Below, in pieces: positions 1 to 8,923 of a stretch of 64,000 bases of DNA. Source of the DNA: Pasteuria penetrans (lineage in GTDB: Bacteria > Bacillota > Bacilli > Thermoactinomycetales > Thermoactinomycetaceae); the NCBI RefSeq assembly GCF_900538055.1, contig NZ_UZAC03000001.1, forward strand, positions 1,612,001-1,676,000, in the 5' to 3' direction. A program made the translations under genes and the position numbers. The notes under the pieces are model-generated. The model saw nothing but the letters and a program-made list of their open reading frames with translations, did no database searches and had not been told where the DNA came from. Within the stretch, counting starts at the first letter, position 1, and every line of letters starts with the position of its first letter.

Positions 1-1
1 T

Positions 2-631
2 TTTACACCGCAAAAGATACACCTTATGGAAGCAACCCGTTTTGAAGGGAAAAACCTGTACTACTCCGTCCTGGAACCATCTGTTTTCACTGGAAAGCAT
101 GTGTTGATCGCTGGGGGGGGGGATTCCGCGGTAGACTGGACATTGATGCTTGCCCCCCTAGCTAAGCAGGTTACATTGGTACACCGCAGGAACCAGTTCC
201 GGGCCCACGAACGAAGCGTGCAAGAACTGCGATCCCTCCCCTCCGTCCAAATCCTCACACCCTATGAAATCAAGAAACTCCAGGGGGAAACAGAAATCGA
301 ACAGGTCGTCCTCTCTTGTAAGGAAAACGACTCCTCCCCTGTTCTACCTGTCGATGCGGTCATCGCCGCTTTTGGTTTCAAGAGTTCCCTGGGTCCCATT
401 GCCAACTTTGGACTCACCCTAAAAGGAAACAGCATCTCCGTGAATCAGAAGATGGAGACAAACCTCCCCGGGGTGTACGCCGCAGGCGATATAACTACCT
501 ATCCGGGTAAAATCAAGCTCATCGCCACTGGATTCGGCGAAGCACCCATTGCAGTAAGCCATGCTAAGAAGCATATCCACCCTCAAACCCGTCTGCAACC
601 AGGTCACAGTAGTGAGCGATCCTTTGTGTAA
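2..631 (+). CDS. Ferredoxin--NADP(+) reductase, YumC/thioredoxin-reductase-like, 5' truncated
   Basis: The C-terminal two thirds of a thioredoxin-reductase-like flavoprotein of the YumC type, which passes electrons between NADPH and ferredoxin or flavodoxin in the cytosol. Visible are the NADPH-binding GGGDSAVDW motif, the HRRNQFRAH stretch after it, and the C-terminal FAD motif GVYAAGDIT. The frame is open from base 2, so the gene begins outside the window; the first ATG, at 26, is internal because family members carry a FAD-binding GxGxxG domain before this point. About 209 codons are seen of an expected 330 or so. The neighbouring iron-sulfur protein on the other strand recalls the yumC/yutM area of Bacillus. 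The family call is firm, the exact electron partner is inferred. Confidence 0.9.
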   Translation, partial: FTPQKIHLMEATRFEGKNLYYSVLEPSVFTGKHVLIAGGGDSAVDWTLMLAPLAKQVTLVHRRNQFRAHERSVQELRSLPSVQILTPYEIKKLQGETEIEQVVLSCKENDSSPVLPVDAVIAAFGFKSSLGPIANFGLTLKGNSISVNQKMETNLPGVYAAGDITTYPGKIKLIATGFGEAPIAVSHAKKHIHPQTRLQPGHSSERSFV

Positions 632-683
632 AAAATGATCTATGGATCTGTGGCACCGGTATAAAAACACCCCCAATCCATAC

Positions 684-714
684 CTGTCTATTGAAAAAAA
701 TTTTCAATAGACAG
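684..714. terminator. Perfect 14-bp hairpin downstream of the YumC-type gene
   Basis: Arms CTGTCTATTGAAAA and its complement are separated by AAA. It sits 53 bases after the stop codon. There is no T-run after the 3' arm, so it may be a weak terminator or an RNA-stabilising hairpin. Confidence 0.5.
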
Positions 715-803
715 TAGGAAGCAAGAATGACATGGTTGGGTCGGTGGCTTGCTGCTGTCACCATTATAATTTGCACCAACGCCATCTGTATATTCAGACA
801 ATG

Positions 804-853
804 AAAACCCTCTTCCCCGCCCAATAAGCCCCGAGCGGGAGAAGAGGGTTTTT
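804..853. terminator. Bidirectional Rho-independent terminator
   Basis: A long stem (AAACCCTCTTCCCCGC pairing with GCGGGAGAAGAGGGTTT, one bulge) has A-rich sequence on the left and T-run on the right, so it can terminate both converging transcripts: the YumC-type gene from the left and the IscA-like gene from the right. Confidence 0.8.
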
Positions 854-905
854 GCATAGTAACTTTCAGAAAATACCCCTACATTCCCCATGGCAGGGGA
901 CGATC

Positions 906-1262
906 TCAGCATTCCTGTGGACCACCGGGATGATCCGGCGTTCGAAAAGAGGATCCACACCCACACGTCACATTGGCATTGGGATTTTGGATACGGAAAC
1001 CACCACCTAAGGCAGCCTCCTCGTAATCGATCACCGTACCCTTCAGCAATGGCTCAGCAGCCTTATCCACAACGATGCGTATTCCCTGCTGTACCATCTC
1101 TGTATCCCCAGATTGTTTCTGATCAAACCCCAACGAGTAAGACCAGCCACTGCAACCACCGTGCTGCAATCCCAAACGCAAACATTGGCGATCGGAGTCA
1201 GAATCCTCAGCCAACATCTCCTTAACCTGCACGACGGCCCTATCCGTAAGCGTAACCACCAC
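906..1262 (-). CDS. HesB/IscA/ErpA-type iron-sulfur assembly protein
   Basis: A 118-residue A-type iron-sulfur carrier. The three family cysteines are visible: one in HGGCSGWSY near residue 37 and two in the C-terminal CGCGSSF. Such proteins bind iron or [Fe-S] clusters and pass them to apoproteins. The C-terminus continues about ten residues after the last conserved motif, slightly longer than usual. It follows the Spo0E-like gene by 28 bases on the same strand and is closed by the bidirectional terminator. Position next to a YumC-type gene parallels yutM of Bacillus subtilis; whether it acts as carrier or scaffold cannot be told from sequence. Confidence 0.9.
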   Translation of the reverse strand: MVVTLTDRAVVQVKEMLAEDSDSDRQCLRLGLQHGGCSGWSYSLGFDQKQSGDTEMVQQGIRIVVDKAAEPLLKGTVIDYEEAALGGGFRIQNPNANVTCGCGSSFRTPDHPGGPQEC

Positions 1263-1290
1263 TGTTTCCTCGCCCCCATTCCTTCTACAA

Positions 1291-1572
1291 CTATCCTACA
1301 CCATGCTTACAGACAACCCCACACGCACACCGCGTAAGCGGGGACGACCAATGAACAAATGGCAACGCGCGTCCGCACACGCCTCCTAATTTCCCCCACT
1401 CATTGTGCAAGGCATCAAGGGCACAACTCAACTCGTATACCATGGGGTGGCCCCTTCCAAGGTAGGAAGCCGTTCGCTCCATCTGACCGCGTAGGCGCTC
1501 CATCCGCTCCTCAATCAGCCGCCTACGCAAACCCACAGCAACCCCCCTTGTGTCAGCTATTCTTTCCACCAT
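1291..1572 (-). CDS. Spo0E-like aspartyl-phosphate phosphatase
   Basis: A small helical protein of about 93 residues from the ATG at 1572. The segment RLIEERMERLRGQMERT, then YLGRGHPMVYELSCALD and ALHNEW, matches the Spo0E-like two-helix fold, including the S-x-x-L-D signature (here SCALD; SQELD in typical members). These proteins dephosphorylate Spo0A~P and delay sporulation. An AGGAGGT lies about 12 bases before the chosen ATG; a longer frame to 1674 exists but its extra residues look like decayed DNA of another gene. The C-terminal 45 residues (GGVCGRALPF onwards) are not typical of the family. It could share a transcript with the IscA-like gene. Confidence 0.6.
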   Translation of the reverse strand: MVERIADTRGVAVGLRRRLIEERMERLRGQMERTASYLGRGHPMVYELSCALDALHNEWGKLGGVCGRALPFVHWSSPLTRCACGVVCKHGVG

Positions 1573-1609
1573 GCCGACACCACTACCTCCTACAAAGGTA
1601 GTCTGTCCG

Positions 1610-1880
1610 TGCATCGGCACAACACCCCCCGTAAAGGATTCGGCAAGACAGTAAGCCCCATTCCCCATCGACAATCCATGGCTCGGTCTCTATACGCCCC
1701 TCTGCAAACAGAAACAGCCGCTTCCAAACCCCCATGCTGGTATCCAAACAGAGCACTGTACATTACAGAATTAACCAAAACCTCTATCGGGGGAACGCCA
1801 TCCCACCACACAAGACAACGGACCCCCAACCCTCCTGCACCATGATAAGCCGTTTCTCCCCGGAATTCAACACCCCACAT
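1610..1880 (-). pseudogene. Possible decayed dapF (diaminopimelate epimerase) 3' end
   Basis: Two overlapping minus-strand frames hold pieces that resemble the end of diaminopimelate epimerase: GVEFRGE and VRCLVWWDG in one frame recall the family's VEFVE...FRVWERG, and GAYCLAESFTGGV in another recalls the C-terminal HVYLTGPAE.VFEG. No continuous frame joins them and the catalytic second cysteine context (CGTGA) is absent. In Bacillus subtilis dapF is next to the IscA-like gene yutM, which is the main support. The matches are short, so this is a tentative relic. Confidence 0.3.
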
Positions 1881-2655
1881 GCAATCAAAATCCTATCGAT
1901 CCTTGTGTTATGGAATCATAGTTATGGAACACCTTTGCTTCCCGAATCCCGATGGGTCTACTTTCCTTGCCCCTTACACACCAAGAAAAACCAAGCTACC
2001 ACAGGACCAGAAAAACAAACTCGGTCCCGTATTTGGGATTCGAGAAAGAATCCATCATTCAAGTATCAAGCCCATAGGTAGACCCATAGGTAAAAAACTA
2101 TGGTGCCTGCCAGATCGTCGTATAGAAGCATAGATCTACACATCCGGAAACAGCCCAATGTCTCGACAACCCCACATACTATAATCTTACCTTTTTTTAT
2201 ATAATATAATTAAATTATAATATGTTAATATATATACTATAGGTCATCACGAATGAGTAAGGTTGATATGGAAACACATGATTGGACTCCCCCAAAAGTG
2301 TAGACAATCTAACTATATACAAATCATCCGAGGCAATTCAAAGGAAAGAACAAAAAGGAAATATAAATAGCGTCCCCAATCCTGAAATTGAGATTCCCTT
2401 TTGAATAAAATACCCAAACTCCTCCTCTTACTCTAGGTGGAACACTGAAAACACATATCCATACATGGATCCCATACTCTGTTTTCTCATTCATTTTATA
2501 TATAAATATATAAAAATAATTATGAATAAATGATTGGATGAAAGATACCCAGTGGTTGCATTTGCAATATATTTTCCAATGAGTAGAAGCGGGGGGGAAT
2601 GATAGAGTAAGTTCCCCCATCCACCACAGAAAATTCCGTGGGGGTGCTCACAGGT
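1881..2655. other. Non-coding stretch, no convincing gene
   Basis: Short frames on both strands lack ribosome sites and family resemblance. Base 2185 onwards is very AT-rich and may hold promoters of the membrane protein downstream. Nothing else is seen. Confidence 0.5.
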
Positions 2656-3327
2656 ATGGTATGGACTAATATATTCCTCATTTTGACATGGTTTATTCTC
2701 CTATTCCTGTTTTTCATAAGTCCACCCCTCAACCGCTTCCGATTCCTGTTTCTTCACTGTTCATCCCTTCTATTCACCATATGGACTGGGTGGTCCCTAC
2801 TACTTTTTGAAAAAACAAGCAACCTTACCGCCCCCCTAATGTATACAACCACCGTTATATCCTCCATGGTTGTGGCGGATTTCTTTCTCAATAAAAAAAT
2901 GGCAATCTTTTTATCTAGGATCAAACTCGAATGGCTCTCCTTGCAGTACCAACAAGGGGCAAAATACGCTGCCCGGTTCAGCGGATTGCACTATACAACC
3001 CAATTATTATTCTATATACCCTTGTTACTCTTCTTGGGTTTCATTCTCCTCCCGGTGAATCCCCACGCAGGAGCCTCTACTATAGGGCTACTAGTATCCA
3101 CTATAGGAATCATACCCCTTGCCATCCTATTCACTACCCCATTGGGATTAGGTTTGTTACTATCACCACCCATCGTGGCGGGCATCTCTTCATTGATCTT
3201 ACGCCCCGTGTATCGAAAAAAGCATAGAATCGCCTGGCCGATCATGGTATATACATGGACCCGCTATACATTCAGTGTTTCTATAGTACTATTAGCCTTG
3301 ATATCCGTATATTGGATCAGGTCATAA
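2656..3327 (+). CDS. Polytopic membrane protein, unknown family
   Basis: About 223 residues with five or six hydrophobic helices (NIFLILTWFILLFLFFI, then a second near residues 35-50, a third near 60-75, then a basic amphipathic loop with RIKLEWLSLQYQQG and three more helices). I do not recognise a family. The topology (two or three helices, a Gln/Arg-rich loop, then more helices) is loosely like that of the five paralogous membrane proteins at 35-62 kb, but I see no shared motif such as LGQR. The ATG at 2656 was preferred to a GTG at 2638 because GGGGGTG lies at a better distance. It stands alone upstream of the mqnE-like pair. Confidence 0.6.
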   Translation: MVWTNIFLILTWFILLFLFFISPPLNRFRFLFLHCSSLLFTIWTGWSLLLFEKTSNLTAPLMYTTTVISSMVVADFFLNKKMAIFLSRIKLEWLSLQYQQGAKYAARFSGLHYTTQLLFYIPLLLFLGFILLPVNPHAGASTIGLLVSTIGIIPLAILFTTPLGLGLLLSPPIVAGISSLILRPVYRKKHRIAWPIMVYTWTRYTFSVSIVLLALISVYWIRS

Positions 3328-3585
3328 GGTAAGAAATGGAAATATAGGGAGAAAACGGGGGACTAGTGAGTCAAGATTAGGAATTATAGACAAGGAAAGA
3401 TCCTCCATGAAACCACAAACATAGGTTCATTCTGGAAAAATGAGGAAAAAATGGACCGTTCTCGAAATTGGGAATGAAGAACTCATTAGCCCTACTACCC
3501 TGAAATAGGCTACAATGGGGGGGACGATGATCCAGGTTCCCCCCTACTTTCTCCGAAACGACGAAGGGAGCGTTCTTTCATAATC

Positions 3586-4734
3586 ATGTCCCCAACCGAA
3601 ACCCTGTCGAATCTCACAACGATCCACGAAAAAGTGAAACAAGGAAAGCGACTCTCCGCAGAGGAAGGATTGCAATTGCTCACCTCCCATGACCTCCTTA
3701 GTCTAGGGGGGATGGCTGATCAAGTCCGACGGAGGCTTCATGGTGATTTGGCCTATTTCATTGTCAACACGCATCTCAACTACACCAACGTCTGCGCACT
3801 TGGCTGTAAGTTGTGTGCTTTTGGTGTTCCCAGAAATGATGAAACAGCCTACACACTCCCCCTAGAGGAAATCAGAACACAAATTGTCAAAAAGGTAACG
3901 CCCGAGATCACCGAATTACATATTGTGGGTGGAGTTAATCCCGCGTTGCCCCTCTCCTACTATGAATCCATGATCCAAATAGCCAGGGAATATCGGCCAG
4001 ATTTACACATACAAGCTTTTACTGCAGTAGAAATCGATTACCTGGCACGTATCCACCAAGTAGAGATAGGGGAACTCCTAAAACGACTACAGTATGCTGG
4101 TTTGGGGTCCATTCTTGGGGGCGGCGCTGAAATATTTGCACCGGAAATTCGAAGAATCATAGCAGGCCATAAAACGGACGCAAAACGTTGGTTTTTTATC
4201 CATCGCACGGCCCATAAGTTGGGTATACGCTCTAACGCTTCCATTCTATATGGTCACATTGAGCAACCCAAACACGTGGTGGACCACTTGTTGCAAATTC
4301 GGTCCTTACAGGATGAAACGGGGGGCTTTGACGCTTTTTTTGGTTTCGCTTTCCACCCTGATCATACACGCCTAGCGCAGGAGTATCCCTCGATCCCAGA
4401 GGCCACCTCGGGTGTCTACGATCTCAAGATCCTGGCCACTGCCCGTCTGTTACTGGATAATGTTCCCCACATTCGGGCCTTTTGGATCATGATTGGGAAA
4501 AAATTGGCCCAGATTTCCCTTCATTTTGGCGTGGACGATCTTGATGGAACCGTGGTGGAAGAACAAATCGTACGCGCAGCGGGTGCAAAGGGACAGCAGA
4601 TGCTCCCCCCCGCTTCCTTCCTACATATGATCCGCGAGGCGGGGCGGACCCCGGTAGAGAGGGACACCATGTATCGCATCCTACGTCGTTATAACAGAGA
4701 AACCACTACGGATACCGAACCAACAAAAGGCTAG
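3586..4734 (+). CDS. mqnE: Aminofutalosine synthase (MqnE-type radical SAM enzyme), copy 1
   Basis: A 382-residue radical SAM protein. The cluster-binding CxxxCxxC is at Cys70, Cys74 and Cys77 (CALGCKLCAF). HIVGG, AFTAVEI, GGGAEIF and LQDETGGF follow in the order expected for MqnE, which joins a SAM-derived adenosyl radical to 3-[(1-carboxyvinyl)oxy]benzoate in the futalosine route to menaquinone. It lacks the QGG and PPEI motifs of MqnC. One departure is FGFAFHP, where the family has FIPLAFHP. The second, similar gene starts 30 bases later, so both are probably cotranscribed. Tandem MqnE-like genes are unusual; one may have a changed role. Confidence 0.85.
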   Translation: MSPTETLSNLTTIHEKVKQGKRLSAEEGLQLLTSHDLLSLGGMADQVRRRLHGDLAYFIVNTHLNYTNVCALGCKLCAFGVPRNDETAYTLPLEEIRTQIVKKVTPEITELHIVGGVNPALPLSYYESMIQIAREYRPDLHIQAFTAVEIDYLARIHQVEIGELLKRLQYAGLGSILGGGAEIFAPEIRRIIAGHKTDAKRWFFIHRTAHKLGIRSNASILYGHIEQPKHVVDHLLQIRSLQDETGGFDAFFGFAFHPDHTRLAQEYPSIPEATSGVYDLKILATARLLLDNVPHIRAFWIMIGKKLAQISLHFGVDDLDGTVVEEQIVRAAGAKGQQMLPPASFLHMIREAGRTPVERDTMYRILRRYNRETTTDTEPTKG

Positions 4735-4764
4735 GAAAAGGAGAAAGGAAGGACCGATTCCCCT

Positions 4765-5862
4765 ATGGAAACCAGTTATGCCACAGAAAACCTGGAAACG
4801 ATCCGTGAACGCATTCTATCCGGTAATAGACTCAGTTTACAAGATGGTCTTGATCTATATGCCTGTCCAGATCTCATGGCCATTGCCCAGCTAGCTGATC
4901 ATGTCAACCAAAAACGCAACAATCGTCACGTTTATTTTATTCAAAATCTTTACATCAATCCTACTAATGTCTGTGAAGCCAGCTGCTCCTTCTGTGCCTT
5001 CCGCCGCGATGCTGATGCTGAGGGTGCCTACACAATGAACGAGGAAGAGCTGCTCCATTACACAGACTCGCATTATCATGAAGGCATAAAAGAATTTCAT
5101 ATAGTAGGCGGGCACAATACAGAGGTTTCATTTGACTACTATGTCCATACACTGACCACCCTGAAAAAACATTACCCGAAGGTTACCCTGAAGGCATACA
5201 CAGCGGCAGAAATTGTCTTCTTTTGCAAACAAACGGGATGGCCTACGGAAAAAATCCTAGAAACCCTCATGGCCGCCGGCCTTGAAACCCTACCCGGCGG
5301 CGGGGCAGAAATCCTAACAGAACGATATCGGTCTATCACTAGTCCGGACAAGGCAAGTACGGAAGAATGGTTGGATGTCCACCGAACCGCCCACCGTATG
5401 GGTATGTATACCCACGCTACCATGCTCTATGGCGGGATTGAAAGCTATGAGGAACGAATTCTGCATATGTTGCGCATACGCAATCTACAGGATGACACCG
5501 GGGGCTTTCTGGTTTTCATACCCCTTGCCATGCAACCCCGCCTCAAAACTGCCTCCATTCGCAAACGGACATCAGCTATGGATGATCTCAAAACGATCGC
5601 AATCAGCCGCCTAATGCTGGACAACATCCCACATATCAAAGCCTACTTCATCAACATTGGCACACAATTGGCACAACTGGCAACCCATTGTGGTGCTGAT
5701 GACCTACACGGAACACTGATGGAGGAACGCATCAGTCAAGCCGCTGGATCCATCGCCGAAAAAGCCCTTACCACCCAGGATCTTATATGGTTGATCCGCG
5801 GGGCCCAACGTATTCCTGTAGAACGGGACACCTTTTATCGGACCATGACGGTCCACACATAA
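4765..5862 (+). CDS. MqnE-type radical SAM enzyme, copy 2
   Basis: A 365-residue paralogue of the upstream gene, with CxxxCxxC at the same positions (Cys70, Cys74, Cys77; CEASCSFCAF) and the MqnE-like HIVGG, KAYTAAEI, LPGGGAEIL, THATMLYGG and LQDDTGGF. The motifs are closer to MqnE than to MqnC, although AGLETLPGGGAEIL is also compatible with MqnC, whose job (cyclising dehypoxanthinyl futalosine) would be the expected partner. An AAAGGAAGG lies before the ATG. The gene is followed by a hairpin at 5911. So it is either a second aminofutalosine synthase or a diverged radical SAM enzyme of the same pathway. Confidence 0.75.
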   Translation: METSYATENLETIRERILSGNRLSLQDGLDLYACPDLMAIAQLADHVNQKRNNRHVYFIQNLYINPTNVCEASCSFCAFRRDADAEGAYTMNEEELLHYTDSHYHEGIKEFHIVGGHNTEVSFDYYVHTLTTLKKHYPKVTLKAYTAAEIVFFCKQTGWPTEKILETLMAAGLETLPGGGAEILTERYRSITSPDKASTEEWLDVHRTAHRMGMYTHATMLYGGIESYEERILHMLRIRNLQDDTGGFLVFIPLAMQPRLKTASIRKRTSAMDDLKTIAISRLMLDNIPHIKAYFINIGTQLAQLATHCGADDLHGTLMEERISQAAGSIAEKALTTQDLIWLIRGAQRIPVERDTFYRTMTVHT

Positions 5863-5910
5863 CATAAATGGAAAAAATTTATAATAATATAAAATAATGT
5901 GTATCAAGAA

Positions 5911-5943
5911 GGGTTGGCATCATCTCAGCCAACCCTCTACTAT
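5911..5943 (+). terminator. Hairpin after the mqnE-like pair
   Basis: GGGTTGGC pairs with GCCAACCC around a 9-base loop, 48 bases after the stop. The following bases (TCTACTATTAAA) are only moderately T-rich. Confidence 0.6.
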
Positions 5944-6074
5944 TAAATAAATGTATTTAAATATGAAATACAAAATGCATCTGTCCCGGGGACAAACGTC
6001 AGGTCATGCTATATACACATCCTAAATAACAAAAATTACATGAAAAAATATTCAATGATTAGGACCCCCTACCC

Positions 6075-6263
6075 TGTTACCCATCGAGATCAGGAGATCC
6101 CCATCCTACAATCCGGTTGCAAGAAGATTTCCCATTCGGAAGGAAGAGGGAGGGAAAGTTTGGCCATCTGACGGACTGCAATCCTGATAAAAAAGAAAAC
6201 CAACACATTGCGGCTCAGTTTTTTGATACAGCTGTCGATGAGGGTTGAATCCATCCGACAAAA
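6075..6263 (-). pseudogene. Fragment of an IS1182-type transposase
   Basis: Reading the minus strand from 6263 gives CRMDSTLIDSCIKKLSRN, then LPLPSEWEIFLQPDCR, before a stop. This aligns with RRMDSTLINSNIRKLTRN and LIPLPAEWGVFLEKGC in the intact IS1182-type transposase at 11324-13000, covering the segment with the first catalytic Asp. The rest of the gene is missing. It lies next to an IS256-type terminal repeat, so two kinds of element decayed here. Confidence 0.7.
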
Positions 6264-6299
6264 GATGGGGTCCCTATCATCATCAAAAATAGGGGAAAT

Positions 6300-6349
6300 C
6301 TACCCTGAAAACCTTGTTTATAAATTCACACCCACAACGGGATGCTGCC
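6300..6349 (-). repeat. Solo terminal repeat of the IS256-type element
   Basis: On the minus strand it reads GGCAGCATCCCGTTGTGGGT and continues GTGAATTT, which is the outer end of the complete IS256-type element at 43757-45596 with small changes. No transposase of that element is attached here. Confidence 0.7.
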
Positions 6350-7119
6350 CGGCGATTATATAATACAACGATTGTATGATACAGTGGGACCATAGGATTG
6401 ATAAATATTCCATACCTCCTTCCTTCTGCACATAATATAATTCAGTGCGATCGTCTCATTATGATCCTCAGGAGATCAAGCTACTACTGCTATCACACAG
6501 CGATTCATGGGGTAGGGGATTCTCCCTTTCTTAAAAATTAAAATAATAGGGAGATGGGGTTATCATGACTTCTACTATAAGAAAGTTAGGATTATGGTCC
6601 TTAATGCTAAAGGAGTTTCAATTAATTTAGTTTTCATTTTATTATGTATTAAATTAATGAAAATTTTGTATATTTTGTATATTTAATTCTTATAATTCGA
6701 AATACACCAACATATAGTACTACCTGGGGTGGCCCAATCGTTTATGATGCTTATCATATTGTGCATCATTATTCTTATCACGCAAATATCTCTTCCAAAA
6801 CCTCCTCAGTCGACGAATTGTACTTGAGGGGGGTTCCCCTTTTCATTGGGAACAACCCCCCCTAATCCCCTTCACATTGGCTGTACATTGGCTGTAGGCT
6901 CCCTGTACCGGGCCAATCTGGAACCCCGATACCAGTAACCCAATTCATCCGAATATCAGAAAGCCCCTCCTATTGAGCTTGGTGTATGTTTTTATCTGCA
7001 TGGAAATAATTTTATGATATCTACATAAAATTTCTTAAGTTAGTTCCATGTTTTTATAAGGAATATCACCCCTTAATCAAAATAAATGTATTTAATTATG
7101 TGCTGTGTTACATATATCC
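6350..7119. other. AT-rich non-coding DNA
   Basis: No open frame with coding character on either strand. A T/C-rich block near 6835-6880 (GGGGTTCCCC and AACCCCCC pieces) could form a weak hairpin. Otherwise nothing is seen. Confidence 0.5.
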
Positions 7120-8133
7120 CTACTGGAAGGTTGATACCGTATTGAAAACAACACTGTAGATCACATGGAACCATATGGACAACCATAGGGAATACCTACG
7201 TGCTATCCATCCAAGGAGCAGGGAGGCCGCAAGAGTCCACAGAAGAGTAATCCAGTCGTATGGCATGTGCACTAGGGTAAACACGATACTGGAAAGCCAG
7301 ATCCCTATGCGCGGTTGGAGTATCCCCCGGAATAGTAACTCGTCGCCAATCCCGTTCAATATATCCGGTACTGTTGCCATCATATAAAGGAGGGGAATGA
7401 ACCCGATCGTATGTTTAGGTTCGCCAGAGTGGACGAAAGATATCATAAATTTTTGAATAGCCACAAAGGCAACCAGAAGTAAACACACAAAGAAAAATGT
7501 CCCCCACGCTGGTTTTCTGTTGAGTCCCAGGCGAGTGAGCGCCCCCCTCCAATTGTAGGAGGTGGTGGTACCCCATCCCACGAATAGTAGGGCCATAGCG
7601 CCGGATAGGGGGGAGGATAGAGTGGATGTCTCTGATAGTCCCCCTGAGAATCCTATTAAGCTATATCCATCGGAATGGATAGATAGGGTGAATGCATTTT
7701 CAATGAGAACTGCTAGTAATACACAGACTATAGCACGGTGAAGGTATTTTTGGGGATTTAATTTAAATTTACACATAATTTCATGCCTGAATGCTGGCCA
7801 TAAAAGAAACCCTATCGTAAATAGGCATAGGAAGACAAAACCGAGAAAGACAAGCTGCTGGAACATTGAAAGATTGGAGAAAACATATTTCTTTGTCATT
7901 CTACCAAGATCATGAATCCTCCATAAATATCCTAAGAGCGCGGGAAGGAATAGAATATCAATGATTCTACCCCAATTCTGAACCCTTTTTCTATGGGGAC
8001 TACGTTCCAATACCACTGTATGTTGGTGGTAAATGAAATCAAATTTTGCTAAGATCCACAGGAGGCCTACCACCACCATCGTCATCAGGGTTGAGTATAG
8101 AAGTTCTTGCATCATCATTTTTATTAGGTTCAT
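7120..8133 (-). CDS. CPBP (CAAX/Abi) family intramembrane metalloprotease
   Basis: A 337-residue polytopic membrane protein. The C-terminal third carries the CPBP glutamate-arginine motif in the form D264-E265-LLF-R269 (normally EExxxR), the FxxxH motif F285-TLV-H289 and a later helix with H323, which together make the intramembrane metal site. Members process prenylated proteins or peptides, or protect against bacteriocins. At least eight hydrophobic segments are seen, with an unusual N-terminal half of two helices and a basic loop. AAAGGGG lies 12 bases before the ATG. It stands alone between intron and IS relics, so its substrate cannot be inferred. Confidence 0.85.
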   Translation of the reverse strand: MNLIKMMMQELLYSTLMTMVVVGLLWILAKFDFIYHQHTVVLERSPHRKRVQNWGRIIDILFLPALLGYLWRIHDLGRMTKKYVFSNLSMFQQLVFLGFVFLCLFTIGFLLWPAFRHEIMCKFKLNPQKYLHRAIVCVLLAVLIENAFTLSIHSDGYSLIGFSGGLSETSTLSSPLSGAMALLFVGWGTTTSYNWRGALTRLGLNRKPAWGTFFFVCLLLVAFVAIQKFMISFVHSGEPKHTIGFIPLLYMMATVPDILNGIGDELLFRGILQPRIGIWLSSIVFTLVHMPYDWITLLWTLAASLLLGWIARRYSLWLSIWFHVIYSVVFNTVSTFQ

Positions 8134-8269
8134 AGATATTAAATTCCCCTTTGATACAAAATTGAAACATTGGTCTATAAATGTCAGTGGAGTCGCAGTC
8201 TATGGGGAGTACACGGGACAGAATAGTCATTGTGGACGAATGTCAGTTGTAGAGTATATTGATTCCCTA

Positions 8270-8812
8270 TGGACAGTTTCCTACATCGGGAAAACTGTGT
8301 ACCAAGCTAAGTGCGGGGAAGATAGAGGTAGGGTTAGGTCCTTTGGGACTGTAGGTATAATAGGTTCCAAATCGCTCTAGCGTGACTAACATTGGGAACA
8401 TAGGTCGTTTTTGGCGGCCAAGAGGGAAAAGTTGGGGCATAGCGTCCTATCAGGTGTCAATGTCGAGAAAATTAGCGCAATCGAATCCTTTGATGACGCA
8501 TTGAAATGCTTAGTTCATGTCGAAACCGGAGGGTATGGATTCCCATCCCAGGACTAAACTACAGAGGTAGACCTATCTACTCTACTATCTTAGTACATAC
8601 GATAGTGTATAGGCGAAACGGAACCCTACATAGGCTTTTCTGTGCAACTTGGGACACCTGTCGAAGCCAAAAGGGATATCGAGAGAATTCCTTATTGACT
8701 GCATTTTTTGTATCATATATTTATATTAGGATGGGAAGGAATGGATCATGCGAGTGTGTTAAATCTGACTGCGTGGGGGGCGGCTGAAATGCTGGCCCAC
8801 CTGATGAGATAG
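8270..8812 (+). mobile_element. Degenerate group II intron copy, no ORF
   Basis: Blocks match the better preserved introns at 21980-22700 and 59496-60907 in order: CTATCAGGTG near 8450, GCATTGAAATGCTTAGTTC and ATGTCGAAACC near 8500, GACCTATCTACT near 8570, and a 3' end with ATGCGAG, then GGCGGCTGAAATGCTGG near 8785 that corresponds to domains V and VI. Many substitutions have broken the domain V stem, so it is not expected to splice. Confidence 0.6.
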
Positions 8813-8923
8813 TAGGATGATGGTAGTCATTCGAAATAAGGATGATAACCCCCTCCCCATGTCCCTTTTTCTTTTTGAAAGGTCCTAATAGGCCCCTATT
8901 CGCTTACCCATAGATTTGTTGTC

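Noticed and set aside
1879-2133. 84-codon plus-strand frame (FPNPDGSTFLAPYTP)
   Set aside because: No ribosome site, no homologue recognised, and it lies in decayed DNA; kept as non-coding.
2656-3327. Sixth member of the LGQR membrane family
   Set aside because: Similar topology only; the LGQR motif and the conserved loop are missing.
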